From Chloroflexota bacterium (lineage in GTDB: Bacteria > Chloroflexota > Anaerolineae > Aggregatilineales > Phototrophicaceae), in assembly GCA_026706395.1 (NCBI GenBank), contig JAPOYU010000063.1, forward strand, positions 1 through 64,000: a stretch of DNA of 64,000 nt. The letters are read 5' to 3'. The notes below the pieces were generated by a model, which worked only from the letters and a program-made list of their open reading frames with translations, did no database searches and was not told where the DNA came from. Numbering within the stretch: position 1 is the stretch's first letter; each line of letters begins with the position of its first letter. Shown here in pieces: positions 1-7,998 of this stretch. Position numbers and translations under genes: made by a program.

Positions 1-119
1 AGTATGAACTGGGGCATTAGACAGATTTAGTGTCCACCAAAACGGGTCAAGACCAGGTAGTAGTCCATACCGTCTTGAAGACAGTCTCCGCAGCATAGGG
101 ACATTTCACTACCTTTCCT

Positions 120-188
120 GAAGCAAACAGGCAAGGATAATCGCCGAAGAATCATCCAATTTCACCGCTATTGTGTCCTGTTTGCTTC
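120..188. repeat. 12-bp inverted repeat at left edge
   Basis: GAAGCAAACAGG at 120-131 is the exact reverse complement of CCTGTTTGCTTC at 177-188, with 45 nt between. No gene is seen in positions 1-283. The sequence near 30-60 (TGTCCACCAAAACGGG) resembles the end of an IS3-type element as I remember them, but no transposase is present in the window, so I do not call an insertion sequence. The inverted repeat could be a terminator-like stem or part of a mobile-element end. Confidence 0.35.
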
Positions 189-283
189 ACAGAAGGGGGC
201 TTACCTGAAGCCAACTGAAGCATGCCTTAAATTGTCTACGGAATAAGGCCTGATTCTTTGAGGATCCGGCGGATGCTCGCCAG

Positions 284-661
284 TTATAGTTCGAGTTCGT
301 CAAGAACCAGGAGGGGCAGCTCTTGCACCCGCTTAAGCTGGACGTCATTGGTGAGCATGGCATCGCAGCCGGTGGAAACAGCCGTCGCCACATGCAAGGC
401 ATCTGGTGTACGCAGGTTGTAGCGAGCGCGAAAATCAGCCGCCTACTCAGCAATCGGCAATGTGATAGGAACCAGGGTATAGGCATCGCTGTTGACAAGG
501 ATGTCGCTATATTCCTCTGCAAGTCCGTGATTGCCCTCTTGCAACGGCTTGACCATGACTTCCGTCAGTATGTGTACAGCACTGAAGGTGGCAACCCACC
601 TCGTTGCAATAAGATCGAAAATCCGATCCATTTTGCTGATATAAGACGGATACTCCTCGAA
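284..661 (-). pseudogene. PIN-domain (VapC-like) toxin relic
   Basis: Read on the minus strand, this stretch gives a PIN-domain body: a helix after EEYPSYISKMDRIF, then EVMVKPL, and the typical C-terminal TPDALHVATA and TNDVQLKRV segments, ending at TAA (284-286). A single in-frame TAG lies near 444, just after LPIAE. The N-terminus, which should carry the first catalytic Asp (the DTS-type motif), is missing: the homology stops about 15 nt before the first CRISPR repeat. PIN toxins are Mg-dependent RNases; this copy cannot make an intact enzyme. Array growth or recombination at the leader-distal end probably removed its start. No VapB partner is seen. Confidence 0.6.
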
Positions 662-676
662 TTGCGAGCAAGCGGT

Positions 677-1989
677 CGGTCCACCCCCACGCCTGTGGGG
701 AAAACGAATGGCCGCGAGCGCGACTGGGCGAATGCGGCGGTCCACCCCCACGCCTGTGGGGAAAACTGTTGCTCTCATAGAACTCTGCGGCCATGAACGG
801 TCCACCCCCACGCCTGTGGGGAAAACGAATCGACGCACGACCAGCCGCTGACGAACAGCGGTCCACCCCCACGCCTGTGGGGAAAACGAAAGTTTGTAAG
901 GGCACAGGCGGCGTGCTAGGCGGTCCACCCCCACGCCTGTGGGGAAAACGACAACATGGGTGGGGCAATAACCGGCTACCACGGTCCACCCCCACGCCTG
1001 TGGGGAAAACATTCGCGCCGGACCCCAAGCGGTTGAAAGTGATCGGTCCACCCCCACGCCTGTGGGGAAAACCGGGGCGGTAGTTTTTGCTCATGTCGTT
1101 GGCTCGGTCCACCCCCACGCCTGTGGGGAAAACACCGTTTGGCAGTGTGAAGCGGACCAGCCAGCCGGTCCACCCCCACGCCTGTGGGGAAAACGACTCC
1201 AGCCGTACTCGACTGCCATTCTCGGTCGGTCCACCCCCACGCCTGTGGGGAAAACGTCATGCTGCGAGGTGAAATGACGTTCCGCCGCGGTCCACCCCCA
1301 CGCCTGTGGGGAAAACGGCGCTGATGGAAACAGACGAGTTCGTGATCGTCGGTCCACCCCCACGCCTGTGGGGAAAACCTTATCCCCGTATTCAAGTCGC
1401 GGAAGTCCTGCGGTCCACCCCCACGCCTGTGGGGAAAACGTTGGCAAAGCTGGACTGCGCGCGATTTTTGCGGTCCACCCCCACGCCTGTGGGGAAAACT
1501 GGCTCATCGACGACGTCCTTGATGATGATGTCGGTCCACCCCCACGCCTGTGGGGAAAACTAATCCGGTGCCGCCTGGAGCATTGAGTTCGACGGTCCAC
1601 CCCCACGCCTGTGGGGAAAACGTATTTGGGATTCTGGAAGACGTTGCCGAAGGCGGTCCACCCCCACGCCTGTGGGGAAAACGTAACGGGTCATGTTCTA
1701 TTCTCCTAATTGAGCGGTCCACCCCCACGCCTGTGGGGAAAACCCAGTCGTCGGGTTGACCGTGCCGCCCGTTGGCGGTCCACCCCCACGCCTGTGGGGA
1801 AAACGATGAAAAACCTAATGACAGCCCTACAGCCATACGGTCCACCCCCACGCCTGTGGGGAAAACGTGATCAGCAACTTCGTCAAAGGCATCCCTGACC
1901 GGTCCACCCCCACGCCTGTGGGGAAAACTTTGTAGTGCCATATGATCTCATTGGGGTCGGCGGTCCACCCCCACGCCTGTGGGGAAAAC
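677..1989 (-). CRISPR. Type I-E CRISPR array, 22 repeats and 21 spacers
   Basis: A 29-nt repeat recurs 22 times, starting at 677, 738, 798, 859, 921, 982, 1044, 1105, 1166, 1227, 1288, 1350, 1411, 1471, 1532, 1593, 1654, 1715, 1776, 1838, 1900 and 1961. Spacers are 31-33 nt. All copies look identical, including the leader-distal one at 677. In crRNA sense (minus strand) the repeat holds the stem CCCCAC/GTGGGG around an AGGC loop and ends in GGACCG, as type I-E repeats do. This puts the leader at the right end beside cas2, and the newest spacer at 1929-1960. The spacer at 1683-1714, read on the minus strand, looks like a gene start (AGGAG followed by an ATG), which fits a phage or plasmid origin. 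Confidence 0.97.
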
Positions 1990-2053
1990 CCTTCCGCAAC
2001 ACTTGTAATCTTGGGCCGGATGCTGCTCGCCTTTGGGCTAACGACTGCCCGAC
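1990..2053 (-). promoter_or_regulatory. CRISPR leader
   Basis: These 64 bp lie between the cas2 stop codon and the first (newest) repeat. By position this is the leader, carrying the array promoter and the spacer-integration signals. It is shorter than the E. coli leader region, so part of the promoter may lie inside the 3' end of cas2. I see no clear -35/-10 pair. Confidence 0.55.
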
Positions 2054-2356
2054 TTAGGGTGCCTCGCCATCCGCTTCGCCGGCCAACGGTCGTCTTACCA
2101 ACTGCAGTCCGTCAATATCGACAATCTCTCGCCGTGTATTGCCAAACACGCGCACGGCAAAACGCTGTTCGTTGTTGGTCGTCCACATCTGGATTAGCCC
2201 GCCATCCCGGCAAGCGGCACAAGCCCGCTCCCACAAGCGATCCCGTACTATCGCTGTCAGATGTCCCAGAAACACGCCTGGATGCGGTTCAATCAACCAG
2301 CGCGACAATTCCCCTCGCAAGCCAACAGGCACACTCTCCATGATCATCACGACCAT
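2054..2356 (-). CDS. cas2: CRISPR-associated protein Cas2e
   Basis: A 100-residue protein of the E. coli-type Cas2 family. It shows the family pattern of a short beta strand, VPxGLRGELSRWL, then PGVFLG, a central WTTNNEQRF segment and a C-terminal VDIDGLQLV strand. Cas2 dimerises between two Cas1 dimers and serves as the scaffold that measures and integrates new spacers. The start codon overlaps the end of cas1 by 10 nt, so the two are translationally coupled. The C-terminus runs a few residues past the usual end. It is the last gene of the operon and abuts the leader. Confidence 0.93.
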   Translation of the reverse strand: MVVMIMESVPVGLRGELSRWLIEPHPGVFLGHLTAIVRDRLWERACAACRDGGLIQMWTTNNEQRFAVRVFGNTRREIVDIDGLQLVRRPLAGEADGEAP

Positions 2357-3270
2357 GCTTCGTCCTCCTCAAGGAGCGCGTCCCAATCGAATTCATCGAT
2401 CAATGGGCCCGGTAAGGTGCCGTCAGCGTCATAATCCGGCTGTGGCTCTTCCTGCATGTTCAGCAACGCGTCAATATCTGGCAAGAGACGCTGCAACAGC
2501 TTGGCTTCTTTGAAGGCTTCTCGGCAACGGCGGCGCACGCGGGACTCAATGTCTTCGCTGCTGAGAGCAGCGGTCTCGAAAGCTATAGGAATTGAGAGTT
2601 CGGTCTTGTAGAGATCGGCGATATCGTACACGAAGGACAACTGCTTGCCCGTATGGATAAAGCCCAGGCCGGGTGAGTATCCTCCACTCACAATAGCAGC
2701 GTGACAGAGACCGTTCAGCAGCGCGTTCGCCATTGATAGCGCGCGATTCACCGGATCCGAGGCATCCCAGTCGTTGCGGCGGTAGCGTCGGCCCTTCCAC
2801 TTCACGCCATAACGACGACTCATCGTCTGATAGGTGTTGCGGACGCGGACGCCTTCGTGGCCTCGAATCTGTTCCAGGCTCAGGTCGGGGTCCAATGCTT
2901 CATCAAAGCGTTTGGCATACATCGCCAGAGCCACCTCGCGCCGCGCCTGCGGATCGGATACCAGGCTGGCCTGCTTCAACAGACGCTGCGCTTTGCGGGT
3001 TTCGCCGGTTCCCTGGGCATAAAAGCGGGTCGCATCTTCGCCGACCCAGAGGATCGAGCAGCCATTTTGCGCCAACAACTTGACCGCTTCGTGGGTAATG
3101 CTGGTGCCGGGACCCAGCAGCAGCAGTGATAACGAGGCGATGGGAACGGCAACCTTGCCGCTTTCGTCCACTAGCTCCACCGCATTGCGATAGCGCTGCA
3201 CGACGGCGCGTTCGGTGTATACATAGCTTAGGCTGTCGCGCAGTTTGGGTAAGATATGTAAATCTTGCAT
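2347..3270 (-). CDS. cas1: CRISPR-associated integrase Cas1 (type I-E)
   Basis: A 307-residue Cas1 of the I-E type, the integrase that cuts the leader-repeat junction and joins prespacers. Residues that align with the E. coli metal ligands are visible: Glu near 138 (HEGVRV), His near 205 (GFIHTG) and Asp near 218 (YDIADLYK). The frame stays open upstream of 3270, but I chose ATG 3270 because GAGGAG precedes it at good spacing and the protein then begins MQDLHILPK, like other Cas1e. It lies 19 nt downstream of cas6e and overlaps cas2. Confidence 0.95.
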   Translation of the reverse strand: MQDLHILPKLRDSLSYVYTERAVVQRYRNAVELVDESGKVAVPIASLSLLLLGPGTSITHEAVKLLAQNGCSILWVGEDATRFYAQGTGETRKAQRLLKQASLVSDPQARREVALAMYAKRFDEALDPDLSLEQIRGHEGVRVRNTYQTMSRRYGVKWKGRRYRRNDWDASDPVNRALSMANALLNGLCHAAIVSGGYSPGLGFIHTGKQLSFVYDIADLYKTELSIPIAFETAALSSEDIESRVRRRCREAFKEAKLLQRLLPDIDALLNMQEEPQPDYDADGTLPGPLIDEFDWDALLEEDEAWS

Positions 3271-3289
3271 AGGGGCTCCTCGCGAATAC

Positions 3290-3901
3290 TCAAGCTGGAT
3301 AGGGTACAGACAGCAAACCGCAGCCGAAGGCTTTAGCGCTGCCGATACCGTTGCGCAATCCGGCGACAAAAGACACAGGATCTGTCACTTCTAGCGCGCC
3401 ATCGAACTGCACCAGATGCCATGTCTGCTTGCGCTTTTTCCCATGCTGTTTACCGAGCTTCGCGCTGCGTATATTGAGCGGATCAATCGCGAAGCCGTGC
3501 GCTTCGCCTTTGCGCTGCAGCCAGCGCGTCAATTTGTCGTCTGCATAGATGGCGTGGCGTTTGCCATCGCGCTTGACTATCGGATTGGCTTGCAGACGAA
3601 ATGGCAAACGCAGGCCTTTGCTGACTTGTGGCTCCACAGCTCGCACCTCTGGCAGCTTGCACAGATAGCGCGGATCGTTTAGCCGTTCTGCTTTTTTCCA
3701 ATCCGGCAACATTTGCGATTGCACCAGAATGGTGACGTAAGGCAGACGCGGTCTCTGCTCTACGCGGTAAAGGACACGTTCGTCGGCCGGCAAGTCTTCG
3801 GGAAAAGCGCATAGAAGCGTGCGATGCAATTCGTAGCGGTCGCTAAGGTCGCGCCGCGCCGTCCGATACCGCAGATTGATGAGCAATTGCGATAGAAACA
3901 C
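3290..3901 (-). CDS. cas6e: CRISPR pre-crRNA endonuclease Cas6e
   Basis: A 203-residue CasE/Cse3 protein. It cuts within each repeat at the base of the hairpin and stays on the crRNA 3' stem in Cascade. Visible hallmarks are His26 in RYELHR, at the position of the family's catalytic histidine, and the glycine-rich C-terminal loop GLRNGIGSAKAFGCG that ends the second RRM-like fold. It is 2 nt from cas5e. If the degenerate mini-array at 7852-7941 is transcribed, this enzyme is the one expected to process it, since both stems are conserved. Confidence 0.93.
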   Translation of the reverse strand: MFLSQLLINLRYRTARRDLSDRYELHRTLLCAFPEDLPADERVLYRVEQRPRLPYVTILVQSQMLPDWKKAERLNDPRYLCKLPEVRAVEPQVSKGLRLPFRLQANPIVKRDGKRHAIYADDKLTRWLQRKGEAHGFAIDPLNIRSAKLGKQHGKKRKQTWHLVQFDGALEVTDPVSFVAGLRNGIGSAKAFGCGLLSVPYPA

Positions 3902-3903
3902 CT

Positions 3904-4566
3904 TTATGCCTCCTCTTGATAGGCGGGATTGTCCAACCAGTCCCGGCGCAGGCGCCGCGGGATGAATCGCCGCGGCTTGAATGAAATCAGCTGGTCATTG
4001 CGCACGATCGAGCCGTTCTTGTCATCCTCGATCAGCATTTGCAAGCGTTCGTCCGTCTGCGCAGCGCGGCCCAGGTAACGGTATGCGCGCAAGGCAGTCT
4101 CCAGGTCGTCGTCTCGCAAGCCATCCGGCAGCCAAACGCGTTCGGCAGGTATAAAAGCTTTGCGCCCGAAAAACAGAAACCAGCGCGGCCGCTGCAGGGC
4201 GGCTTGCAAGCGTTCCAACAAGGCAGCTTCGCCTTCCAAACCGACGAGGAATATGGCGTCCGACAGGTAGTAGCGTTCGGACACGATGGCATTCCTGCGC
4301 TCGATGCTCCCGCTGACTTTGTAGTAACCATCAATGCCGGCTGTGTGATAGTCGCGCCTTATGTCACCAGGTCGGTCGATGCGCACGCCCATCTTTAGCG
4401 CGCGCAAATCGTCGATGGTCTCGTCACGCGGTCGTCCCAAGGCGGCGCAAAGCAAACCGATCATTCCACTTTTTGAAGGCTCACGACCGGTATCGCGATG
4501 GCTGAAGTGGCTCTGCGTCCCCCAGGATTGCATCGGCGCGCTGATGCGCATGAGCAAGGTTAGCAT
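3904..4566 (-). CDS. cas5e: Cascade subunit Cas5e
   Basis: A 220-residue CasD protein. It begins MLTLLMRISAPMQSWG followed by RDTGREPSKSGMIGLL, the RAMP-fold N-terminus typical of Cas5e, which grips the 5' handle of the crRNA and joins Cas8e to the Cas7 backbone. Full length. Three nt separate it from cas7e and two from cas6e, so it belongs to the one operon. Confidence 0.94.
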   Translation of the reverse strand: MLTLLMRISAPMQSWGTQSHFSHRDTGREPSKSGMIGLLCAALGRPRDETIDDLRALKMGVRIDRPGDIRRDYHTAGIDGYYKVSGSIERRNAIVSERYYLSDAIFLVGLEGEAALLERLQAALQRPRWFLFFGRKAFIPAERVWLPDGLRDDDLETALRAYRYLGRAAQTDERLQMLIEDDKNGSIVRNDQLISFKPRRFIPRRLRRDWLDNPAYQEEA

Positions 4567-4569
4567 AAT

Positions 4570-5679
4570 TCAATCCTCGCTTAGCGCATCAGTCACGACG
4601 CCGACCCACGCGCCGAGGTTCGCGACCGTCGCGCCTGTCAATTCGTCCGAAGCCAACGTATAGCCGCGCGGGTTGAGTACCGCGAGAACCGGCTTAGCCA
4701 GTCGGAATGCATCTTCAACCTGATCCCAGTATTTGCTTAGCGCTTCAATGGATGGTTCGGCGTAGCCGCAGTCTCTACCGTTTTTCATTGGTCTTTCAAA
4801 GGCGTTGGCGAGCGATTGCCCGTCGTTGTTGGGGCGGGCGGCGGCCAGCAGGAAGTCCGGTTGATGCTTGTTGATGAAGCTGTTTTGCATTCCAGTCGGT
4901 ACAACGAGGGCAAAGGCTTGCATGAATGCGCCGACGGTCTGTCGCGCGAGTGCCGCATCGCCACCGAGGTTCTTCACCAGTTGTTCCCAATCGATGCGAG
5001 CGCAGCGGTAGTAGGTGGCGGAGTTGAACGGTACCAAACCGAGCATGCCAGCGCCGCTGTCTTCTTCAGGTGTGAGATCGTCTACAGCCGTGAAGTAATC
5101 GAACTCGGCGGTGTTGACCTCGTGCGTGGATATCGCATGCGCAACTTGGCAGGCGGCATCGATATTGAGCGCAGGCTTCTCCGCCAGCATGCGCCCGAAT
5201 AAGGCGATGTCCGGCGCTGAAGTGCGGTTTGCCAACTGTTTGACCATACCTTTGACAAAGGTTGTGGCATCTGGCTCTGTGTCGCTGTCCCTTGCATCTT
5301 GAAGGAAGTTGGCAATTGCATCCTTCTCTTCTTCACTGATGAAGAGAAGGACACTCGTCTCTTGCTCACGCCTGTTGTCCATCTTGGCGTAGAGACTCTT
5401 CGCAATCTCAAGCAGCTGCTCCTCCGCCCATGCTCGTTCAATTCCCACCGGCTCGAGCCTGTCGGCTATCTCCTTCACCAGTTTTTTGGTGCGCGTGCCC
5501 GTCGGCACGACGGCCGCATCTTTGAAGACATCCGACACGCGCATGGCCCGCTTGGCGGATTGCGAGGATATCCGCGCCCGCCGCACTCCGCCGAAGAGGG
5601 CTTCTTTGGGGTTGCCGGTGTCATCGCGATTGAGATTCGACGGCGCGAAAGTCTGAATGGCGTGCAATTCGATAATCAT
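4570..5679 (-). CDS. cas7e: Cascade backbone subunit Cas7e
   Basis: A 369-residue CasC/Cse4 protein, the six-copy backbone of Cascade that wraps the crRNA spacer. The N-terminus (ELHAIQTFAPSNLNRDD, then GGVRRARISSQSAKRAMR) is diagnostic of Cas7e. The sequence is open and full length, with no gap in conserved parts. It sits 17 nt downstream of cse2 with an AAGGAA-type ribosome site. Confidence 0.95.
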   Translation of the reverse strand: MIIELHAIQTFAPSNLNRDDTGNPKEALFGGVRRARISSQSAKRAMRVSDVFKDAAVVPTGTRTKKLVKEIADRLEPVGIERAWAEEQLLEIAKSLYAKMDNRREQETSVLLFISEEEKDAIANFLQDARDSDTEPDATTFVKGMVKQLANRTSAPDIALFGRMLAEKPALNIDAACQVAHAISTHEVNTAEFDYFTAVDDLTPEEDSGAGMLGLVPFNSATYYRCARIDWEQLVKNLGGDAALARQTVGAFMQAFALVVPTGMQNSFINKHQPDFLLAAARPNNDGQSLANAFERPMKNGRDCGYAEPSIEALSKYWDQVEDAFRLAKPVLAVLNPRGYTLASDELTGATVANLGAWVGVVTDALSED

Positions 5680-5696
5680 CTGTCAGTCTTCCTTTC

Positions 5697-6218
5697 TTAG
5701 GTGGATTTGGATTGATTGCTTCGCCAGAATGAGCGCGCCCATTCTCGCTGCACAAAACGCTTGGGATGATCCCAATAGCGTACATCCCTCATTAGCTGGT
5801 GCCAGTTGACGCGGACTTCCTTGGATTTCAGAATGCTGATCTGCTGCCGCAGGCGCGGTTCCAGGGAGTCGCGGCGCATGCGCAGCAACTGCACGAAGCG
5901 GCGCTCGATTGGGTGTTTGCTTCGGTCTTCGGGCTTCTGTTTTCTCAGGTCAGGATCAAGAGCCAGAATATGTTGGCCCATGTTGCCGCCTTTGGCCGGG
6001 TCCGGGTGCAAGGCGAAGAGCGAGGCGATCATGTAGATGTCGGCTTCCTCGTACCATTCATTAATCCAGGGCACGACGTAAGGGAACATGCCCGCGGTCT
6101 CGGGGTCGCCCGGTTCCGCGCCCAGCCCCCGCCGCAGCGCCGCCAGCATCGCGCGGTCATCGGCACGCGCCATGAGATAGCTGACAAAGGGGTGTTTTTG
6201 CGTGTCATACGCGCTCAT
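5697..6218 (-). CDS. cse2: Cascade small subunit Cse2
   Basis: A 173-residue all-alpha CasB/Cse2 protein, the paired small subunit that runs along the belly of Cascade and holds the displaced strand. Recognised by its place between cas8e and cas7e and by segments such as DDRAMLAALRRGLG, ERRFVQLL and the C-terminal HPKRFVQREWARSFW, which match the Cse2 pattern. Eight nt separate it from cas8e. Confidence 0.92.
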   Translation of the reverse strand: MSAYDTQKHPFVSYLMARADDRAMLAALRRGLGAEPGDPETAGMFPYVVPWINEWYEEADIYMIASLFALHPDPAKGGNMGQHILALDPDLRKQKPEDRSKHPIERRFVQLLRMRRDSLEPRLRQQISILKSKEVRVNWHQLMRDVRYWDHPKRFVQREWARSFWRSNQSKST

Positions 6219-6226
6219 AGTGCCTC

Positions 6227-7741
6227 CTATGCTTCTCCATTGAGCAGTTCATTCAATTGAAGTCGCAGATAGCTATCTGCGTCGATCTCGCCTCTAAGCG
6301 CCCAGGGGCCCTCGCCGGTCAGGGTCGCCGCGTGCTGCAAGGCGCCTAGCGCCTGCTCGCGCAGGTCAGCCGACCAGTCATGCGTCGCCGCGTCGCTGTC
6401 GATGACCAGCGCGTTGATGAAGCGCCAGAACTGCGGCTCGAGGGCGGTCCAGTAGCGTTCGCGCGCGTTCCATTGCTTGACCAGACTGTTGCGGTCCTTG
6501 TTGTCGGGTTTGCCCGCGGCACCGCGCTGCAGCACCTGCTCCGCCAGCATGTTCAGGGCAATGCGCAGTTTGACCGCGACTTCTTCTGCGAGTTCCAACG
6601 CTTGCCGAACTGCGTGTACGTAGTCTTCGTTTCGCAAGAGTTCCAGCGGCAACGGCATGATCTCCTGACGGTAAAAGACTGGCTTCGCCTGATCCGCCAG
6701 CATGCCCGTCGCCACGAGTTCAATCGGGTCGTCTTCCAGGTAGCCGTAACCTTTGAGGTCCGCGAGCCATTTCACCACCGCTGGCGGAAAGGTCTTGCCT
6801 GCCTCGCGCTTGAGCAGGCTGGCGTAATCGCGCCACAGGGCTTTGTCCGAGTTGAAGTACAGGAAGGGGAAGGTGACTTCGCCTTTCTTTTCTCGCTGTA
6901 CGTGGCGTCTCTGCGGACTTCGAACATCTGAACTCATATTGATTGCAGGCACGACAACTGCCTCACGCACGACCACGCCATCCGTCGATTCTTCCGGGAT
7001 CAGTTGCACGCGGTTGTTTGACCAGGTCAGATAATCCAGGTAGCCGAAGGGCGTTTCCCGCCGCTCAAAGGGATCATTCATCTCCCAGGCCGGCGCGTCG
7101 CGCCCAATATGTCGCATTGTTTGATCATCAGGGTATTGCAGCAGATTCAAGAGCAGCGTTTCAAAGAGCGTGTCCCCGCACGCCCAGAAGATCACACCAC
7201 GCGCGAAGGCGCTGTCTTTGAAATTGACGCGGCGTTTGTCAATCGATGGTCCCAAGCCAGCCGTGCGAAAATAGCAGGCCGCCAGCAGCAGGCGAGCCGC
7301 TTCCGCCGGCGATAGTGCGACACCAGCGCCATCGGTCACATGCGAAAACAGCGTGCCGGTATTGCCCATCGGATGGACGAGGTGAATCACCGACTTCGGG
7401 TCCACCCGCGCATCGGGCATTTGCATGAAGGGGCGCTCCCCATGAAACAGATCGAATCGTTCACGCCAGCGATCAAGGTAATCGTCAATGGCAGACATAT
7501 CAAAGGCGCGAGCTTGCCAAAGTGATCGCCAGGTCCCCAGGTCGGGCGGCCCGAATACACGGTGCAAGATCGCCAGCGCCACCGGCAGGATCGCCGTCGA
7601 CTGAATCGCCGTGTCGCAGGCAATCTCGCGCAATCTGGGCGCCTCGGCCAGCATATCGCGCAAGCCGAGTTCCACGCGTTCCCCATCGCCGGTGATAACT
7701 GGAATCCATGCTGCATCAATCAAGCTAAAACAATGTGTCAT
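6227..7741 (-). CDS. cas8e: Cascade large subunit Cas8e
   Basis: A 504-residue CasA/Cse1 protein, the subunit that reads the PAM and recruits Cas3. The opening FSLIDAAWIPV and the middle segments FHGERPFMQ and SVIHLVHPMGNTGTLFSH are typical of Cse1. The C-terminal four-helix bundle region is present. Start ATG 7739-7741 is preceded by GAGGG at a normal distance. Its upstream region contains a promoter-like TTGACA (7829-7834) and the AAG-flanked match to the mini-array spacer, so this gene and all downstream cas genes are the likely targets of Cascade-guided repression (see findings). Confidence 0.95.
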   Translation of the reverse strand: MTHCFSLIDAAWIPVITGDGERVELGLRDMLAEAPRLREIACDTAIQSTAILPVALAILHRVFGPPDLGTWRSLWQARAFDMSAIDDYLDRWRERFDLFHGERPFMQMPDARVDPKSVIHLVHPMGNTGTLFSHVTDGAGVALSPAEAARLLLAACYFRTAGLGPSIDKRRVNFKDSAFARGVIFWACGDTLFETLLLNLLQYPDDQTMRHIGRDAPAWEMNDPFERRETPFGYLDYLTWSNNRVQLIPEESTDGVVVREAVVVPAINMSSDVRSPQRRHVQREKKGEVTFPFLYFNSDKALWRDYASLLKREAGKTFPPAVVKWLADLKGYGYLEDDPIELVATGMLADQAKPVFYRQEIMPLPLELLRNEDYVHAVRQALELAEEVAVKLRIALNMLAEQVLQRGAAGKPDNKDRNSLVKQWNARERYWTALEPQFWRFINALVIDSDAATHDWSADLREQALGALQHAATLTGEGPWALRGEIDADSYLRLQLNELLNGEA

Positions 7742-7765
7742 GTTTGTTCCCTCTGCAATTCACGA

Positions 7766-7834
7766 TCATCTGAATCTATCTTATTTACCTCTACCAACTT
7801 GTTAAGTCTAATACCAACCCATTCGGACTGTCAA
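7766..7834 (-). promoter_or_regulatory. Presumed cas8e operon promoter with crRNA-like target site
   Basis: On the minus strand a perfect TTGACA lies at 7834-7829. Candidate -10 boxes are TAGACT at 7810-7805 (18-bp spacer) or TATTAG at 7813-7808 (15 bp). Transcription would then start near 7798. Exactly there sits AAG (7800-7798) followed by TTGGTAGAGGT (7797-7787), which is identical to the first 11 nt of the spacer between the degenerate repeats at 7852-7941. The rest of the 32-nt protospacer (down to 7766) matches poorly. The promoter elements are predicted by eye. Confidence 0.65.
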
Positions 7835-7851
7835 CGACGAGTTTTACGGCA

Positions 7852-7941
7852 CCGTCCACCCCCACCAATGTGGGGACTACTATCGCGGATTTCCGCAATT
7901 GACCTCTACCAACGGGCCACCCCCATGCAAATGGGGAATTC
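7852..7941 (-). CRISPR. Degenerate two-repeat mini-CRISPR, possible Cas-regulating crRNA
   Basis: Two 29-nt segments (7852-7880 and 7913-7941) match the array repeat with about 6-7 changes each, and their starts are exactly 61 nt apart, one array period. In minus-strand sense the upstream copy has stem CCCCAT/ATGGGG where the array has CCCCAC/GTGGGG, a compensatory change; the other copy keeps CCCCAC/GTGGGG with an altered ATTG loop. The 32-nt spacer is 7881-7912. Its crRNA-sense 5' end TTGGTAGAGGT recurs behind an AAG in the cas8e promoter. The kept stems argue for continued Cas6e processing rather than simple decay. The design resembles CreA/CreR crRNA-like RNAs. It lies between cas3 and cas8e. 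Confidence 0.8.
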
Positions 7942-7950
7942 ATAATCGAC

Positions 7951-7979
7951 ACTATAGCACGAATCGAGCGGTGCCCAAC
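7951..7979 (-). promoter_or_regulatory. Candidate promoter of the mini-CRISPR RNA
   Basis: TATAGT on the minus strand (7956-7951) is a 5/6 match to a -10 box, with a weak TTGGGC-type -35 about 16 bp upstream. The predicted start falls near 7943, essentially at the first base of the upstream degenerate repeat, so the RNA would have almost no leader. It lies 20-45 bp downstream of the cas3 stop codon. Confidence 0.5.
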
Positions 7980-7998
7980 TCTTAGAGAATGCCGAAGT

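Noticed and set aside
30..60. IS3-like terminal sequence at the left edge
   Set aside because: No transposase or second end in the window; resemblance is from memory only.
443..1941. Long open frames across the CRISPR array on both strands
   Set aside because: They arise from the 29-nt repeat being read through; the repeating RRGGG- and GKT-type peptides are array artefacts.
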